DNA from: Actinacidiphila oryziradicis
GTDB lineage: Bacteria > Actinomycetota > Actinomycetes > Streptomycetales > Streptomycetaceae
Direction of reading: 5' to 3'
Assembly (NCBI RefSeq): GCF_005047355.1
Contig: NZ_SUMC01000001.1
Coordinates: forward strand, 248,001 to 312,000
Length of the DNA: 64,000 bases
Shown piece by piece: positions 9,844 through 18,300 of this stretch. A program made the position numbers and the translations under genes. Every line of letters starts with the position of its first letter. Within the stretch, counting starts at the first letter, position 1. The notes below the pieces were generated by a model that ran no database searches, was not told where the DNA came from, and saw nothing but the letters and a program-made list of their open reading frames with translations.

Positions 9844-10188
9844 TCAGCCTCCTGGGCGGCGCGGGCGAGTACGGGTACGCGACGCCGCTTCCAGCGCGTC
9901 GATTCGGTCCAGCAGTTCGAGTACGAGGTCGAGGGCGGCGTAGTTGAGGGAGAAGGAGGCGCGCAGCCGCTGGATACGGGCCACCGTGGCCAGTTGGTCG
10001 GGCGAGAACCGCAGTTCGCCGCCCGCGCCCCGGGTGGCCTCGATCAGCCCGAGGGCCACCAGGCGGCGCACCAGATCGGGATGGAGCCCGCTGGCCCGCG
10101 CGAAGGAGCCGAGGTCCAGCCGGACCGGGCCCTGGACGAGGGCGTAGCGCCGCACGGTCTTCCGGGACGTCGCCTGCTGGGGCATCAC
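9844..10188 (-). CDS. cbpM: chaperone modulator CbpM (MerR-like)
   Basis: A 114-residue protein with a MerR-type winged helix-turn-helix core: [20 protein letters not shown], then an effector-free C-terminal helix ([20 protein letters not shown]). It overlaps the dnaJ stop by 4 bp. In bacteria, CbpM proteins bind the J-domain of CbpA-type DnaJ and restrain it; the adjacent DnaJ here lacks zinc fingers, as CbpA does, which supports this over HspR. HspR in Streptomyces is a longer MerR repressor that follows the main dnaK operon, so I consider that less likely, though DNA binding cannot be excluded. Two ATGs stand in tandem (10188 and 10185). Confidence 0.8.
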   Translation of the reverse strand: MMPQQATSRKTVRRYALVQGPVRLDLGSFARASGLHPDLVRRLVALGLIEATRGAGGELRFSPDQLATVARIQRLRASFSLNYAALDLVLELLDRIDALEAASRTRTRPRRPGG

Positions 10189-11177
10189 TGCCTCCTGGGG
10201 TCGAACCTGGACTTCGCGGCGAGTTCTTCGAACAGCCGCCGCTCCTCCGGGGTCAGGGACTCCGGCACCATGATCCGGACTTCCGCGTAGAAGTCCCCGG
10301 GGGTGCCGCGCGGATTGGGCATGCCGCGCCCGCGCAGCCGCAGCCGGCGCCCGCTCGACGTGCCGGGCGGGACCTTCACCTTCGCCTCGCCGCCCGGGGT
10401 GTCCATGGCGACGGACGCGCCCAGGGCCGCCTCCCAGGGGGCCAGCGGCAGCTCGGCGTAGATGTCACGGCCCTCCACCCGGTAGCGCGGGTGCGGCGCG
10501 ATCCGTACGACGAGGTAGAGGTCCCCGGCCCGCGCCCCGTCGCTGCCGCGCCCGCCCTGGCCCGCCAGCCGGATCCGCCGGCCGTCGGTCACCCCCGGTG
10601 GGATGGTGACGTCGAAGCTGCGCGGGCCGCCGGGCCCGGCGAGGGTGATCTTGCGTTTGCCGCCCCGGTAGGCCTCCTCGACGGTGAGCTCCAGCTCGGC
10701 CTCCTGGTCGGCGCCCGGGATCGGGCCCCGGCCGCGGCCGGCCCGTCCGGCCCGTCCGGCCCGTCCGCCGAAGATCCCGCCGAGAAGGTCCTCGATGTCG
10801 ACGTCTTCGCCGAAGCCGGAGGTGAACCGGAAGCCGTCGCCGAAGTCTCCGCCGGGGCCGGCACCGGCACCGGCTCCCGCCCTCGCTCCGGCGCCTGCCC
10901 GGGCCCGGCCGGCCCGTGCGCGGGCCCAGGTCTCCGGGTCCACGTCCTCCGGGACCTGGCGGAAATCGGGGCCGAACGCGTCGTAGCGCCGCCGCATTTC
11001 GGGGTCGGACAGGACGTCGTACGCCTCGGCGACGTCCTTGAACCGCTCCTCGGCCTCCGGGGCCTTGTTCACATCGGGGTGCAGGGTGCGGGCCAGCTTG
11101 CGGTAGGCCCGCTGGATCTCCTGCTGGTCGGCGGTCCTTGGGACCCCGAGGATCTCGTAGAAGTCCCGCTTCGCCAT
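10185..11177 (-). CDS. DnaJ-family co-chaperone, CbpA type
   Basis: A 330-residue protein starting MAKRDFYEILGVPRTADQQE, with the J-domain HPD at 33-35. Next comes a Gly/Ala/Arg-rich linker (about 95-170) with repeated AGA and GRA units, then two C-terminal beta domains (ELELTVEEAYRGGKRKITL and LPLAPWEAALGA). The four CxxCxGxG zinc-finger motifs of classical DnaJ are absent, so it is CbpA-like. It delivers substrate to DnaK and stimulates its ATPase. The ATG at 11177 lies 4 bp downstream of the grpE stop; a longer open frame upstream is only a shadow of grpE. It partners with the dnaK two genes upstream and CbpM just downstream. Confidence 0.92.
   Translation of the reverse strand: MAKRDFYEILGVPRTADQQEIQRAYRKLARTLHPDVNKAPEAEERFKDVAEAYDVLSDPEMRRRYDAFGPDFRQVPEDVDPETWARARAGRARAGAGARAGAGAGAGPGGDFGDGFRFTSGFGEDVDIEDLLGGIFGGRAGRAGRAGRGRGPIPGADQEAELELTVEEAYRGGKRKITLAGPGGPRSFDVTIPPGVTDGRRIRLAGQGGRGSDGARAGDLYLVVRIAPHPRYRVEGRDIYAELPLAPWEAALGASVAMDTPGGEAKVKVPPGTSSGRRLRLRGRGMPNPRGTPGDFYAEVRIMVPESLTPEERRLFEELAAKSRFDPRRQ
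10741..10767. repeat. three tandem 9-bp repeats inside dnaJ
   Basis: GCCCGTCCG occurs three times in direct succession and, on the minus strand, encodes the GRA/GRAG repeats of the linker. It stays in frame, so copy-number changes would alter linker length without breaking the gene. Confidence 0.8.
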
Positions 11178-11181
11178 CGGA

Positions 11182-11766
11182 TCATGCCCCCTTCGAAGCC
11201 ACCAGGACGGCAGCGGGGCGCAGTTGGCGTTCGTCGTCGCCGTAGCCGGGCCGCACCACGCGGACAACCGTCGACTCCGGCACCTCCGGGGCCGGGACCA
11301 CTCCGACCGCCTCGTGGCGGGTGGGATCGAAGGGGGCGCCCACATCCTCCTGCCGGGGGAAGCCGAGCCGGGCGAGCAGGGCGACGGCCTGGTCGCGCAC
11401 TGCCCGTACGCCCTCGACGATGGCTCCGGCGTCCGCCGTCGAGTGCTCCAGGGCGAGGTCGAGGTTGTCCACGACGGGCAGCCACTCGGCCGCGACCCTG
11501 GCTCGCTCCTCTGCCTGCTGCCGCGCGATGTCCCTGGCGGTCCGCTTGCGGAGGTTGTCGAGGTCGGCCAGCGCCCGGCGCCACAGGTCCTCCAGCTCAT
11601 CGACCCTGGCCCGCAGCTCCTCAGTCACCTGGGCCTCGGGCTCCCCGGCCTCCCCTGTCTCCCCTGTCTCCCCTGGCTCCTGGGTCCGGTCCGGCTGCGC
11701 CGCGGGAGCCGGCGGGGGCGGGGTGCCGGCGGTGGCGTCCTGGCCGGGGAGTCGCTCGTCACTCAT
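11182..11766 (-). CDS. grpE: nucleotide exchange factor GrpE
   Basis: A 194-residue protein. Its N-terminus is acidic and low-complexity (repeated GETGE/GEPE). A long coiled coil follows ([20 protein letters not shown], then [11 protein letters not shown]) and a C-terminal beta domain ([16 protein letters not shown], then [24 protein letters not shown]), the standard GrpE layout. It releases ADP from DnaK. The ATG at 11766 overlaps the dnaK stop by 8 bp, giving tight translational coupling. It is shorter and more divergent than the housekeeping GrpE, which fits a second chaperone set. Confidence 0.93.
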   Translation of the reverse strand: MSDERLPGQDATAGTPPPPAPAAQPDRTQEPGETGETGEAGEPEAQVTEELRARVDELEDLWRRALADLDNLRKRTARDIARQQAEERARVAAEWLPVVDNLDLALEHSTADAGAIVEGVRAVRDQAVALLARLGFPRQEDVGAPFDPTRHEAVGVVPAPEVPESTVVRVVRPGYGDDERQLRPAAVLVASKGA

Positions 11767-13696
11767 TGCTGTCGGGGGTCGTGAACTCGGCGTCGATGAC
11801 GTCCTCGTCGGAGCCCTGGCCGGAGGCCTGGCCCGGAGCCGGACCGCCCGGGGCGCCCTGGGCCGCGCCGGCTCCACCGGCATCGTCCTGCCCGCCTCCG
11901 CCGCCCGCCGAGGAGGTGCTCAGGCTCTGGTACACCTGCTGGAGCTCGCCGGTCAGGGACCGCACCCGGTCCAGCGGAGCTTCTTCCTTGACCGCCTGGC
12001 GGGCGTCCGCCACGAGCATGTCGGCCCGCGCCTTCTCGTGCACGGGAACGGCCTCCCCCAGCTCCGCCAGCCGGCGTTCCACCTGGTAGGCGGCCGAATC
12101 CAGGGCATTCCGGGCGTCGATCACCTCGCGCAGCTTGGCGTCCTCACTGCGGTGCGCCTCGGCGTCCTTCACCATGCGCTCGATCTCCGACTTGTCGAGG
12201 TTGGAGGTCTCGCTGATGGTGATGCGCTGCTCGGCGCCGGTGTCCTTGTCCTTGGCCGAGACATTGAGGATCCCGTTGGCGTCTTCGTCGAAGGTGACCT
12301 CGACCTGCGGGACGCCGCGCGGCGCGGGGCGGATGTTCTCCAGCCGGAACCTGCCCAGCACCCGGTTGTCGGCCGCCCGCTCGCGCTCGCCCTGGAGCAC
12401 CACCACATCGACGGCGGACTGGTTGTCCTCCGCGGTGGTGAAGACCTCGGTGCGGCGGGCCGGGATCGTCGTATTGCGCTCGATGACCTTGGTCATCACC
12501 CCGCCCTGGGTCTCAAGGCCCAGAGACAGCGGTGTGACATCCAGCAGCAGGACGTCCTTCACCTCGCCCTTGATGATCGCGGCCTGGACCGCGGCACCGA
12601 CGGCGACCACCTCGTCCGGGTTCACCGTCATGTTCGGATCCTTACCGGTCATCCGGCGCACGAGCTCCTGTACGGCGGGCAGTCGGGTGGAACCCCCGAC
12701 GAGGATGACCTCGTCGATGTCGTCCTTGGTGAGCTTGGCGTCGGCCATCGCCTGGCGGATCGGGCCGTTGCACCGATCGATGAGGTCGGCGGTGAGCTCC
12801 TCGAACGTGGAGCGCATGATCGTGGTGTTCAGGTGCTTGGGGCCGGAGGCGTCCGCCGTGATGAACGGCAGGCTGACCGTCGTCCGGGTGACCGAGGACA
12901 GCTCCACCTTGGCCTTCTCCGCGGCCTCGAACAGCCGCTGGAGCGCCTGGGGGTCCTGGCGCAGGTCGATCCCCTGCTCCCGCTGGAACTCGTCGGCCAG
13001 GTGGTCCACCAGGCGCCGGTCGAAGTCGTCGCCGCCCAGGTGGGTGTCGCCCGAGGTCGAGCGGACCTCCACCACGCCCTCGCCGACGTCGAGGATGCTG
13101 ACGTCGAAGGTCCCGCCGCCGAGGTCGAAGACGAGCACCGTCTCGTTCTCCAGCTTGTCCATGCCGTAGGCGAGGGCCGCCGCCGTCGGCTCGTTGATGA
13201 TCCGCAGCACTTCGAGACCGGCGATCCGCCCGGCGTCCTTTGTCGCCTGGCGCTGGGCGTCGTTGAAGTACGCCGGAACGGTGATGACCGCCTCCGTGAC
13301 CCGCTCGCCGAGGAACTTCCCGGCGTCCTCGGCGAGCTTGCGCAGGATGAGCGCGGAGATCTCCTCCGGCGCGTACTGCTTGCCGTGGATCAGGAACCGG
13401 GCAGCGCCGTCGGGACCGGCCACGACGTCGTACGACACCGCGTGCAGCTCGCTCTCGACCTCGTCGTACTTACGGCCTATGAACCGCTTGGCCGAGTAGA
13501 TCGTGCCCTTGGGGTTGAGGATCGCCTGGCGGCGAGCCAGCTGGCCCACCAAACGCTCGCCCTGCTCCGTGAACGCCACCACCGAGGGAGTGGTCCGCGC
13601 CCCCTCCGCGTTGGGGATGACCTTCGGTTCACCGTCCTCGACCGCCGCGATCACCGAGTTGGTGGTGCCGAGGTCGATGCCCACAGCCTTCGCCAT
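11759..13696 (-). CDS. dnaK: molecular chaperone DnaK (second-set Hsp70)
   Basis: A 645-residue Hsp70. Phosphate-1 motif [12 protein letters not shown] is at the N-terminus, [14 protein letters not shown] is the phosphate-2 motif, and [14 protein letters not shown] is the adenosine site. The substrate-binding domain starts at [14 protein letters not shown], and a Gly/Ala-rich tail ends in EDVIDAEF, the acidic DnaK C-terminal motif. First gene of the operon. Two ATGs are in tandem (13699 and 13696); I chose the second because the protein then begins [12 protein letters not shown] as usual and lies 8 nt from GAGGAG. No CIRCE or HspR (HAIR) site was found upstream, so heat control, if any, differs from the main dnaK operon. 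Confidence 0.96.
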   Translation of the reverse strand: MAKAVGIDLGTTNSVIAAVEDGEPKVIPNAEGARTTPSVVAFTEQGERLVGQLARRQAILNPKGTIYSAKRFIGRKYDEVESELHAVSYDVVAGPDGAARFLIHGKQYAPEEISALILRKLAEDAGKFLGERVTEAVITVPAYFNDAQRQATKDAGRIAGLEVLRIINEPTAAALAYGMDKLENETVLVFDLGGGTFDVSILDVGEGVVEVRSTSGDTHLGGDDFDRRLVDHLADEFQREQGIDLRQDPQALQRLFEAAEKAKVELSSVTRTTVSLPFITADASGPKHLNTTIMRSTFEELTADLIDRCNGPIRQAMADAKLTKDDIDEVILVGGSTRLPAVQELVRRMTGKDPNMTVNPDEVVAVGAAVQAAIIKGEVKDVLLLDVTPLSLGLETQGGVMTKVIERNTTIPARRTEVFTTAEDNQSAVDVVVLQGERERAADNRVLGRFRLENIRPAPRGVPQVEVTFDEDANGILNVSAKDKDTGAEQRITISETSNLDKSEIERMVKDAEAHRSEDAKLREVIDARNALDSAAYQVERRLAELGEAVPVHEKARADMLVADARQAVKEEAPLDRVRSLTGELQQVYQSLSTSSAGGGGGQDDAGGAGAAQGAPGGPAPGQASGQGSDEDVIDAEFTTPDSNE

Positions 13697-13798
13697 CATG
13701 GACTCCTCACGTCGCCGCAGGGCTCGTCACCCGTCGTACGGTCCACCCTCCCCGGGCGCGGGGCCGGGCGGATCCCCCGAATCGGGCGATATCGGCTA

Positions 13799-13917
13799 GG
13801 GCCTGTCCGGTCGCGGCAGCCGATCCGCCTCCCCCAGCTACCTCCCCCAGCCTTCGGCCGGGAGGTGCCCCCAGCACCAGGGCACGCGACGCCGCGGAGA
13901 TCGACCGGACAAGGCCC
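13799..13917. mobile_element. 119-bp miniature inverted-repeat element (MITE)
   Basis: The left end GGGCCTGTCCGGTCG (13799-13813) is matched in inverse orientation by CGACCGGACAAGGCCC at 13902-13917, identical except for one extra base. No gene lies inside. The interior carries the G-rich palindromic core (13828-13872) shared with 15793-15829 and the 34.5-kb element. The ends resemble those of IS5-type elements in Streptomyces (from memory), so a full-length relative elsewhere probably mobilised it. No clear target duplication is seen. Confidence 0.7.
13828..13864 (-). repeat. 37-bp G-rich core repeat, copy 1
   Basis: The minus-strand reading includes CTCCCGGCCGAAGGCTGGGG, and all 37 bp are identical, in inverse orientation, to 15793-15829. 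It contains the hairpin CTCCCGGCCGAAGGCTGGGG and a tandem GGTAGCTGGGGGAGG tail. This motif is common in Streptomyces intergenic DNA (from memory). Confidence 0.8.
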
Positions 13918-14215
13918 AGGACCTCCAGAAGTGCGACGGAGAGCCCGCGGCAGGCGCCGGAGGGCGTACGGACCGGATCGCCCCCGGTCCGGCGGCGGCC
14001 GGGAAGAGCCGGTGCGGCTTCACCCCTTCCGGGTGGTCCCCCGGCGCGCCCGGGGTGGGCATGCTGGCCCGGGAGCGCACTGGTAGATCCAGGCCGGGCG
14101 CAGATCCCGGCCCGCTCCCAAGGCAGACAGTTGGAGGGGCACCCACGGGACGTCCCGGGCCGAACCCGGCCGGGCGGCCCTGCGTTCCTCCGTTCAGAGA
14201 AGGGACTGAAGCCTC

Positions 14216-14689
14216 ATGACTCTTCCCGCCAGTCGTCCGCGGCAGCCGTCGGGGATGGCACGCCGAAGCGACCCCGTACAGCAGATCGAGAACGTCTACA
14301 GCCAGATGGACCAGCTGCTGCAGGGCTTCTTCGGCCAGCAGGTACCCGAGAGCCTGGCCGGCACCCGGTGGGCCGCACCGGCGGACATCGAGGAAACCGA
14401 TGACGCCTTCATCGTCCAGCTCGACGTGCCCGGGGTGAAGCCCGAGGACATCGACGTCGAACTCCGCGAGAATCAGGTGCGCATCACCGGCGAGATCAAG
14501 GAAAAGGAACGCACCGGCGTGCTGCGCCGCCAGACCCGCCCGGTCGGCCGGTTCGAACACCTCATCGCGCTGCCCGGCGAGGTGGACCCCGACAAGGTCG
14601 AGGCGACTCTCTCCGACGGCGTACTGACACTGCGCCTCACCAAGACCGGGGGCCCCCAGACCCGGCACATCCAGGTCAAGGGCGGCTGA
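14216..14689 (+). CDS. Hsp20 / alpha-crystallin small heat-shock protein
   Basis: A 157-residue protein. An N-terminal arm (SDPVQQIENVYSQMDQLLQG) precedes the alpha-crystallin domain, about residues 58-150, with the conserved LDVPGVKPEDIDVELREN segment, GEF-like VGRFEHLIALPGEVDPDKVE, and the A-x-x-x-n-G-v-L motif as ATLSDGVLTLRL. It holds unfolding proteins for refolding by DnaK/ClpB, whose genes diverge from it. ATG 14216 is used; an internal ATG at 14255 (MARRSD) would give a more usual Hsp20 N-terminus and is a possible alternative. Confidence 0.93.
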   Translation: MTLPASRPRQPSGMARRSDPVQQIENVYSQMDQLLQGFFGQQVPESLAGTRWAAPADIEETDDAFIVQLDVPGVKPEDIDVELRENQVRITGEIKEKERTGVLRRQTRPVGRFEHLIALPGEVDPDKVEATLSDGVLTLRLTKTGGPQTRHIQVKGG

Positions 14690-14739
14690 CAGCGGACGCC
14701 CCCTGCCGAAACGGCGGCCCACCCCTGGAGGGTGAGCCG

Positions 14740-15531
14740 CTACGGGCGCTCCGGACGGCCTGGATCGTCCCGACCGCCCCCACGGCCCCCGCCGCCCCGA
14801 CCACTCCCCCGGCACACCGGCGCGAAGCGCAGCGGTGCCCCGGGGACAGCCTGGGCGGCGGCCGGGAGGTGCACCTCGGGGACGACGCCCACAACCGGGT
14901 AGCCGCCGGTGGTGGGGTGATCGGCGAGGAAGACGACCGGGCGGCCGTCGGGCGGGACCTGTACAGCGCCGAGCGGCATGCCCTCGCTGGGGAGCTCGCC
15001 GGGACGGGAGCGCTGGAGAGGCGGGCCTTCGGTGCGCAGGCCGATGCGGTTGCCGGCGGAGGCGACGCGGTAGTGGCCGGTGGCGAGGGTGCGCAGGGAC
15101 GCGGGGGTGAACCAGTCGTCCCGGGGGCCCAGGAGCACGGGGAGCACCAGCTCGGCCGGGGGGCTCCGGCACGGGACGACGTCGGGGTGGGCCGGGGCAG
15201 CGGTGCTCCCGGGGGTGCCCAGCGGGAGGACGGCGCCGTCGGTGAGCGGGGCGGGGCCGAGGCCGGAGAGCAGGTCGGTGGAGCGGCTGCCCAGCACCGG
15301 CGCGGCCGCGACGCCACCGCCGACGGCAAGGTAACTGCGCACCCCCCGGACGGCCGGACCCAGCTCCAGGACCGAACCCGCCGGCACCCGGACAGCGGCG
15401 CCCCAGGCTGCGGGCCGCCCGTCGAGGGTGACACGGCAGGGCGCGCCGGTGACGGCGACCGTGACCGGGCAACGCGGGCGGACGGCGCAGCCGTTCACGG
15501 TGGTCTCCAGGCCGGCGGCACCGGCGGCCAC
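14740..15531 (-). pseudogene. pxpC: truncated 5-oxoprolinase subunit PxpC (biotin-dependent carboxyltransferase-like)
   Basis: The frame from about 15540 down gives AAGLETTVNGCAVR, SYLAVGGGVAAAPVLGSRST, GPRDDWFTPASL, ASAGNRIGLRTEGPPLQRS and DHPTTGGYPVVGVV, all typical of PxpC/KipA/UreA-C-like proteins. The family normally has about 50 more N-terminal residues (a VQDLGRPG-type segment), and these are absent: upstream sequence changes abruptly into an unrelated plus-strand fragment. A GTG at 15531 could start a 263-residue product, but loss of the N-terminal motif suggests inactivity. The PxpB and PxpA partners that complete 5-oxoproline hydrolysis are not in the window. Confidence 0.7.
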
Positions 15532-15541
15532 CGGGAGCCCC

Positions 15542-15715
15542 CGCACCGACGAGCTGATGCGCAGCGTCCTGGCCGAACTGCGGCCGGCCTTCCACGCGAT
15601 CGACAATCCGCACGGCCTCCACGAGCCCTGGTCCTGCCTGCTGGCCGGCGGGACCGTCGCCTCCGAAGCGCTGCTCGCCGGCCACCTCGACGACTCACGG
15701 CCCCGCGGGCGGCGG
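15542..15715 (+). pseudogene. unidentified coding-like fragment at the pxpC break
   Basis: A plus-strand frame reads RTDELMRSVLAELRPAFHAI, then LHEPWSCLLAGGTVASEALL, with normal codon bias, then decays into the G-rich repeat. It has no plausible start and its upstream part is pxpC in antisense. I read it as the C-terminal scrap of a gene brought against pxpC by rearrangement. Family not recognised. Confidence 0.35.
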
Positions 15716-15792
15716 CCCCAGCGACAGACCCAGTCGGGGCTTGAGGACGTAGGCCCCCGGTTCCGGGAAGGTGGGGGCACCTCCTGGGGCCC

Positions 15793-15829
15793 CTCCCGGC
15801 CGAAGGCTGGGGGAGGTAGCTGGGGGAGG
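15793..15829 (+). repeat. 37-bp G-rich core repeat, copy 2
   Basis: Identical in inverse orientation to 13828-13864; a near-duplicate GGGGGCACCTCC lies just upstream (15774-15785). It sits between the gene fragment and the M3 peptidase stop, where it could act as a terminator-like hairpin. Confidence 0.8.
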
Positions 15830-15850
15830 GTCAGGGAAACCCCACCGGGC

Positions 15851-17875
15851 TCAGCCGAGGCCGCGCCGCGCCAGCAGCGGCCCAATCTCCGGCGCCCGCC
15901 CGCGGAAAGCCGCGAACGCCGCCAGCGAGTCCGTACTGCCGCCCTTGGAAAGCAGCTCACGGCGGAAGACGTCGCCGTTCTCCCGGCGCATACCGCCACG
16001 CTCCTTGAACCACTCCACCGTGTCGGCGTCCAGCACCTCGCTCCAGATGTAGGAGTAGTAGCCCGCGCTGTAGCCATGGGCGAAGACATGCGCGAAATAC
16101 GTGCTGCGGTAGCGCGGCGGAATCGCGGGCACCGCCAGCCCCGCCCTCTTGAGGGCCGCGGCCTCGAACGCCTCCGCGTCGCCGGGGTCGGTGCCGGCCG
16201 GGATGGTGTGCCAGGCCCAGTCGAGCAGGGCGGCGGCGAGGTACTCCACCGTACGGAAGCCCTGGCCGAAGCGGTCGGCCGCCTCCATCCGCGCGACAAG
16301 ATCGGCGGGCATCGGCTCGCCGGTCTCGTGGTGCTTCGCGTAATTGGCGAGGACGTCCGGCCAGACCGCCCACATCTCATTGACCTGGGAGGGATATTCG
16401 ACGAAGTCGCGCGGCACTTTCGTGCCCGAGAAGAAGGGGTGGGTCACCTCGGAGAAGAGGCCGTGCAACGCGTGGCCGAACTCGTGGAAGAGGGTGTTGA
16501 CCTCGGTGAAGGTCAGCAACGTCGGCTCTCCGGAAGCCGGCTTGGCGATGTTGAGATTGTTGACGACGACCGGGCGCTGGCCGAGCAGCGCGGACTGGTC
16601 GACCAGGGAGTCCATCCAGGCGCCGCGGCGCTTGGACGCGCGGGCGTAGAAGTCGCCGAGGAAGAGGCCGAGCGGCGAGCCGTCGGCGTTGCCGACCTCG
16701 AAGACCCTGACGTCGGGGTGATACGCCGTCAGGTCGGGGCGCTCGGTGAAGCTCAGGCCGTACACCTGCCCGGCCGCGAAGAAGACGCCGTCCTTCAGCA
16801 CCCGGTCCAGCTCGAAGTAGGGGCGCATGACGGCGGCGTCGATGTCGTACTCGGCCTTGCGGACCTTTTCGGAGTAGTACGCCCAGTCGTGCGCGGCGAT
16901 CTCCCCGGTGCCGCTGACGGCTTTCAGCGCGGCGGCCTCGCGCTCGGCGTTGGCGACGGCCGGCGGGACCAGGCGGCTGAGCATGGCGGTCACGGCTTCG
17001 GTGGTCTTCGCCGTCTGGTCGGCGACGACGTACGCGGCGTGGCTGTCGTAGCCGAGCAAGGCGGCGCGTTCGGCACGCAGCCGGGCGAGTCGGCCGGCGA
17101 GCTCGCCGTTGCCGGCCAGGCCCCGGCCGAGGGAGGCGTCGAGGAGCCGCTTTCGTACCTCCCGGTTGTCGAGCGAGCCGAGTTCGAACTGGTTGGAGAA
17201 GTTGTTCAGGCTGAGAACGTATTTGCCGTCGTGGCCGAGCACCCGGCCGTTCTCGGCCGCCGCCGCGATCGCGTCGGCGGAGAGCCCGGCCAGTTCGTCC
17301 GCGCTGTCGAGGACCAGAGCGGCCGCGTTGGTGTCGGCGAAGAGGTTCTGCTCGAAAGCGGTTGACGCGGTGGCGATCTCCGCGTTCAGCTCGCGCAGCC
17401 GCCGCTGGCCCTCGATCGGGAGCCGGGCGCCGGCCCGCTCGAACCGGGTGTGGTAGCGCTCCAGGAGCCGCAACGACTCGGCGTCCAGGCCGAGCCCTTC
17501 CCGGCTTTCGTACAGCGCACTGACCCGGCCGTACAGCGCGGCGTTGAGATGGATCGCGTCCTCGTGCGCGGCGAGCCGGGGGCTGATCTCCGCCTCGACG
17601 GCCTGGACGGCCTCATTGGTGTCCGAGGACGCCTGGTTGAAGAAGACATTCGCTACTCGCCGCAAGAGCGCCCCGGACCGTTCCAGGGCCACGATGGTGT
17701 TCCGGTACGTCGGCGGCTCGGCGCTCTGTGCGATCGCCTCCGCTTCGGCGAGCTGCTCGGCCATTCCCCGCTCGAACGCGGGGAGATAGTGCTCCTCGCG
17801 TATGTCCGCGAAGGGCGGTAGCTCGTACGGCAGCGTGGACGGCCTGAAGAAGGGGTTCGTCGGCTTCGTGGTCAC
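15851..17875 (-). CDS. M3-family metallopeptidase (oligopeptidase A / dipeptidyl carboxypeptidase type)
   Basis: A 674-residue zinc peptidase. The active site FHEFGHALHG carries HExxH, and the downstream glutamate lies in EYPSQVNEMWAVWP; both are hallmarks of M3 thimet-like enzymes. The C-terminal VFAHGYSAGYYSYIWSEVLD segment carries the substrate-binding H and Y residues. No signal peptide is present, so it degrades oligopeptides in the cytoplasm. The start is chosen at GTG 17875 (VTTKPTNPFFRPSTLPYELP), where family similarity begins; an ATG at 17932 would add 19 residues (EPGTRGPARRR) of unlikely character. Ribosome site weak. Single gene. Confidence 0.92.
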   Translation of the reverse strand: MTTKPTNPFFRPSTLPYELPPFADIREEHYLPAFERGMAEQLAEAEAIAQSAEPPTYRNTIVALERSGALLRRVANVFFNQASSDTNEAVQAVEAEISPRLAAHEDAIHLNAALYGRVSALYESREGLGLDAESLRLLERYHTRFERAGARLPIEGQRRLRELNAEIATASTAFEQNLFADTNAAALVLDSADELAGLSADAIAAAAENGRVLGHDGKYVLSLNNFSNQFELGSLDNREVRKRLLDASLGRGLAGNGELAGRLARLRAERAALLGYDSHAAYVVADQTAKTTEAVTAMLSRLVPPAVANAEREAAALKAVSGTGEIAAHDWAYYSEKVRKAEYDIDAAVMRPYFELDRVLKDGVFFAAGQVYGLSFTERPDLTAYHPDVRVFEVGNADGSPLGLFLGDFYARASKRRGAWMDSLVDQSALLGQRPVVVNNLNIAKPASGEPTLLTFTEVNTLFHEFGHALHGLFSEVTHPFFSGTKVPRDFVEYPSQVNEMWAVWPDVLANYAKHHETGEPMPADLVARMEAADRFGQGFRTVEYLAAALLDWAWHTIPAGTDPGDAEAFEAAALKRAGLAVPAIPPRYRSTYFAHVFAHGYSAGYYSYIWSEVLDADTVEWFKERGGMRRENGDVFRRELLSKGGSTDSLAAFAAFRGRAPEIGPLLARRGLG

Positions 17876-18052
17876 AGTGGCGACCCTACGCCGGGCTGGA
17901 CCCCGGGTCCCGGGCTCACTCTTCTGCAACATTTGTCACTATTATGCAGACTTCACGTAACAGGTGACCAACAGACCCTTTCGGCCACCAATGCGTGTCG
18001 TTCACCGGGTGAGGCTGGCCGTCCAACGGCTCACCCGGAGGAGGTACGTAAA

Positions 18053-18247
18053 TTGACTGATCGGACGCTATGGTCATATGCGGAGATCGCCGCGCACATC
18101 CGGGTGCAGGTCGACACCGTGCGGTCGTACCGCAAGCACGGACACCTGCCCCATCCCGATATCGTCGAGGGAGGCAAGCCTTTCTGGTACGCCGACACCA
18201 TCCGGACCTGGCACTCCCGGCGGCCCGGGAACCGCAGCCGCCCCTGA
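18053..18247 (+). CDS. small helix-turn-helix DNA-binding protein
   Basis: A 64-residue protein starting at TTG 18053, 8 nt after a strong GGAGGAGG. It is a compact AlpA/MerR-like winged helix: LWSYAEIAAHIRVQVDTVRS as the recognition unit, then GHLPHPD and a FWYADTIRTWHSRRPG wing. Such proteins often serve as small excisionase-like or chromosomal regulators in Streptomyces. It stands alone between two minus-strand genes. Upstream, 17930-17970 is unusually AT-rich and probably holds its promoter. Specific targets unknown. Confidence 0.75.
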   Translation: MTDRTLWSYAEIAAHIRVQVDTVRSYRKHGHLPHPDIVEGGKPFWYADTIRTWHSRRPGNRSRP

Positions 18248-18300
18248 CCGCCCAGGCTTACAGGCCGCGCGCACGGCCGGGCTGAAGGCGCTACGGACGG

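Larger units (their letters stand above)
13700..14215. promoter_or_regulatory. divergent dnaK / hsp20 promoter region containing a MITE
   Basis: A 516-bp spacer between the chaperone operon (leftward) and the Hsp20 gene (rightward). I searched by eye for HAIR, CIRCE and RheA-type operators and found none. The middle is occupied by a 119-bp miniature element (13799-13917), which leaves about 100 bp for the dnaK promoter and 300 bp for hsp20. An imperfect hairpin lies around 14087-14113 (repeats of GATCC and GGCCGGG). No gene is visible. Confidence 0.6.

Noticed and set aside
6765-9947. 1060-codon plus-strand frame opposite clpB
   Set aside because: Antisense to a clear ClpB. The product is a low-complexity Leu/Gly/Val/Arg mixture produced by reading conserved codons backwards.
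9844-10188. Naming this MerR-like gene hspR
   Set aside because: It is short, follows a zinc-finger-free DnaJ and lacks the HspR-like C-terminus; the CbpM context fits better, and no HAIR site exists upstream of the operon.
11321-14086. 921-codon plus-strand frame opposite dnaK and grpE
   Set aside because: Same shadow effect; DnaK motifs on the minus strand explain the openness.
17930-17970. AT-rich patch as a defined sigma promoter or attachment site
   Set aside because: Composition stands out, but no -35/-10 pair with correct spacing, and no tRNA or integrase is near.
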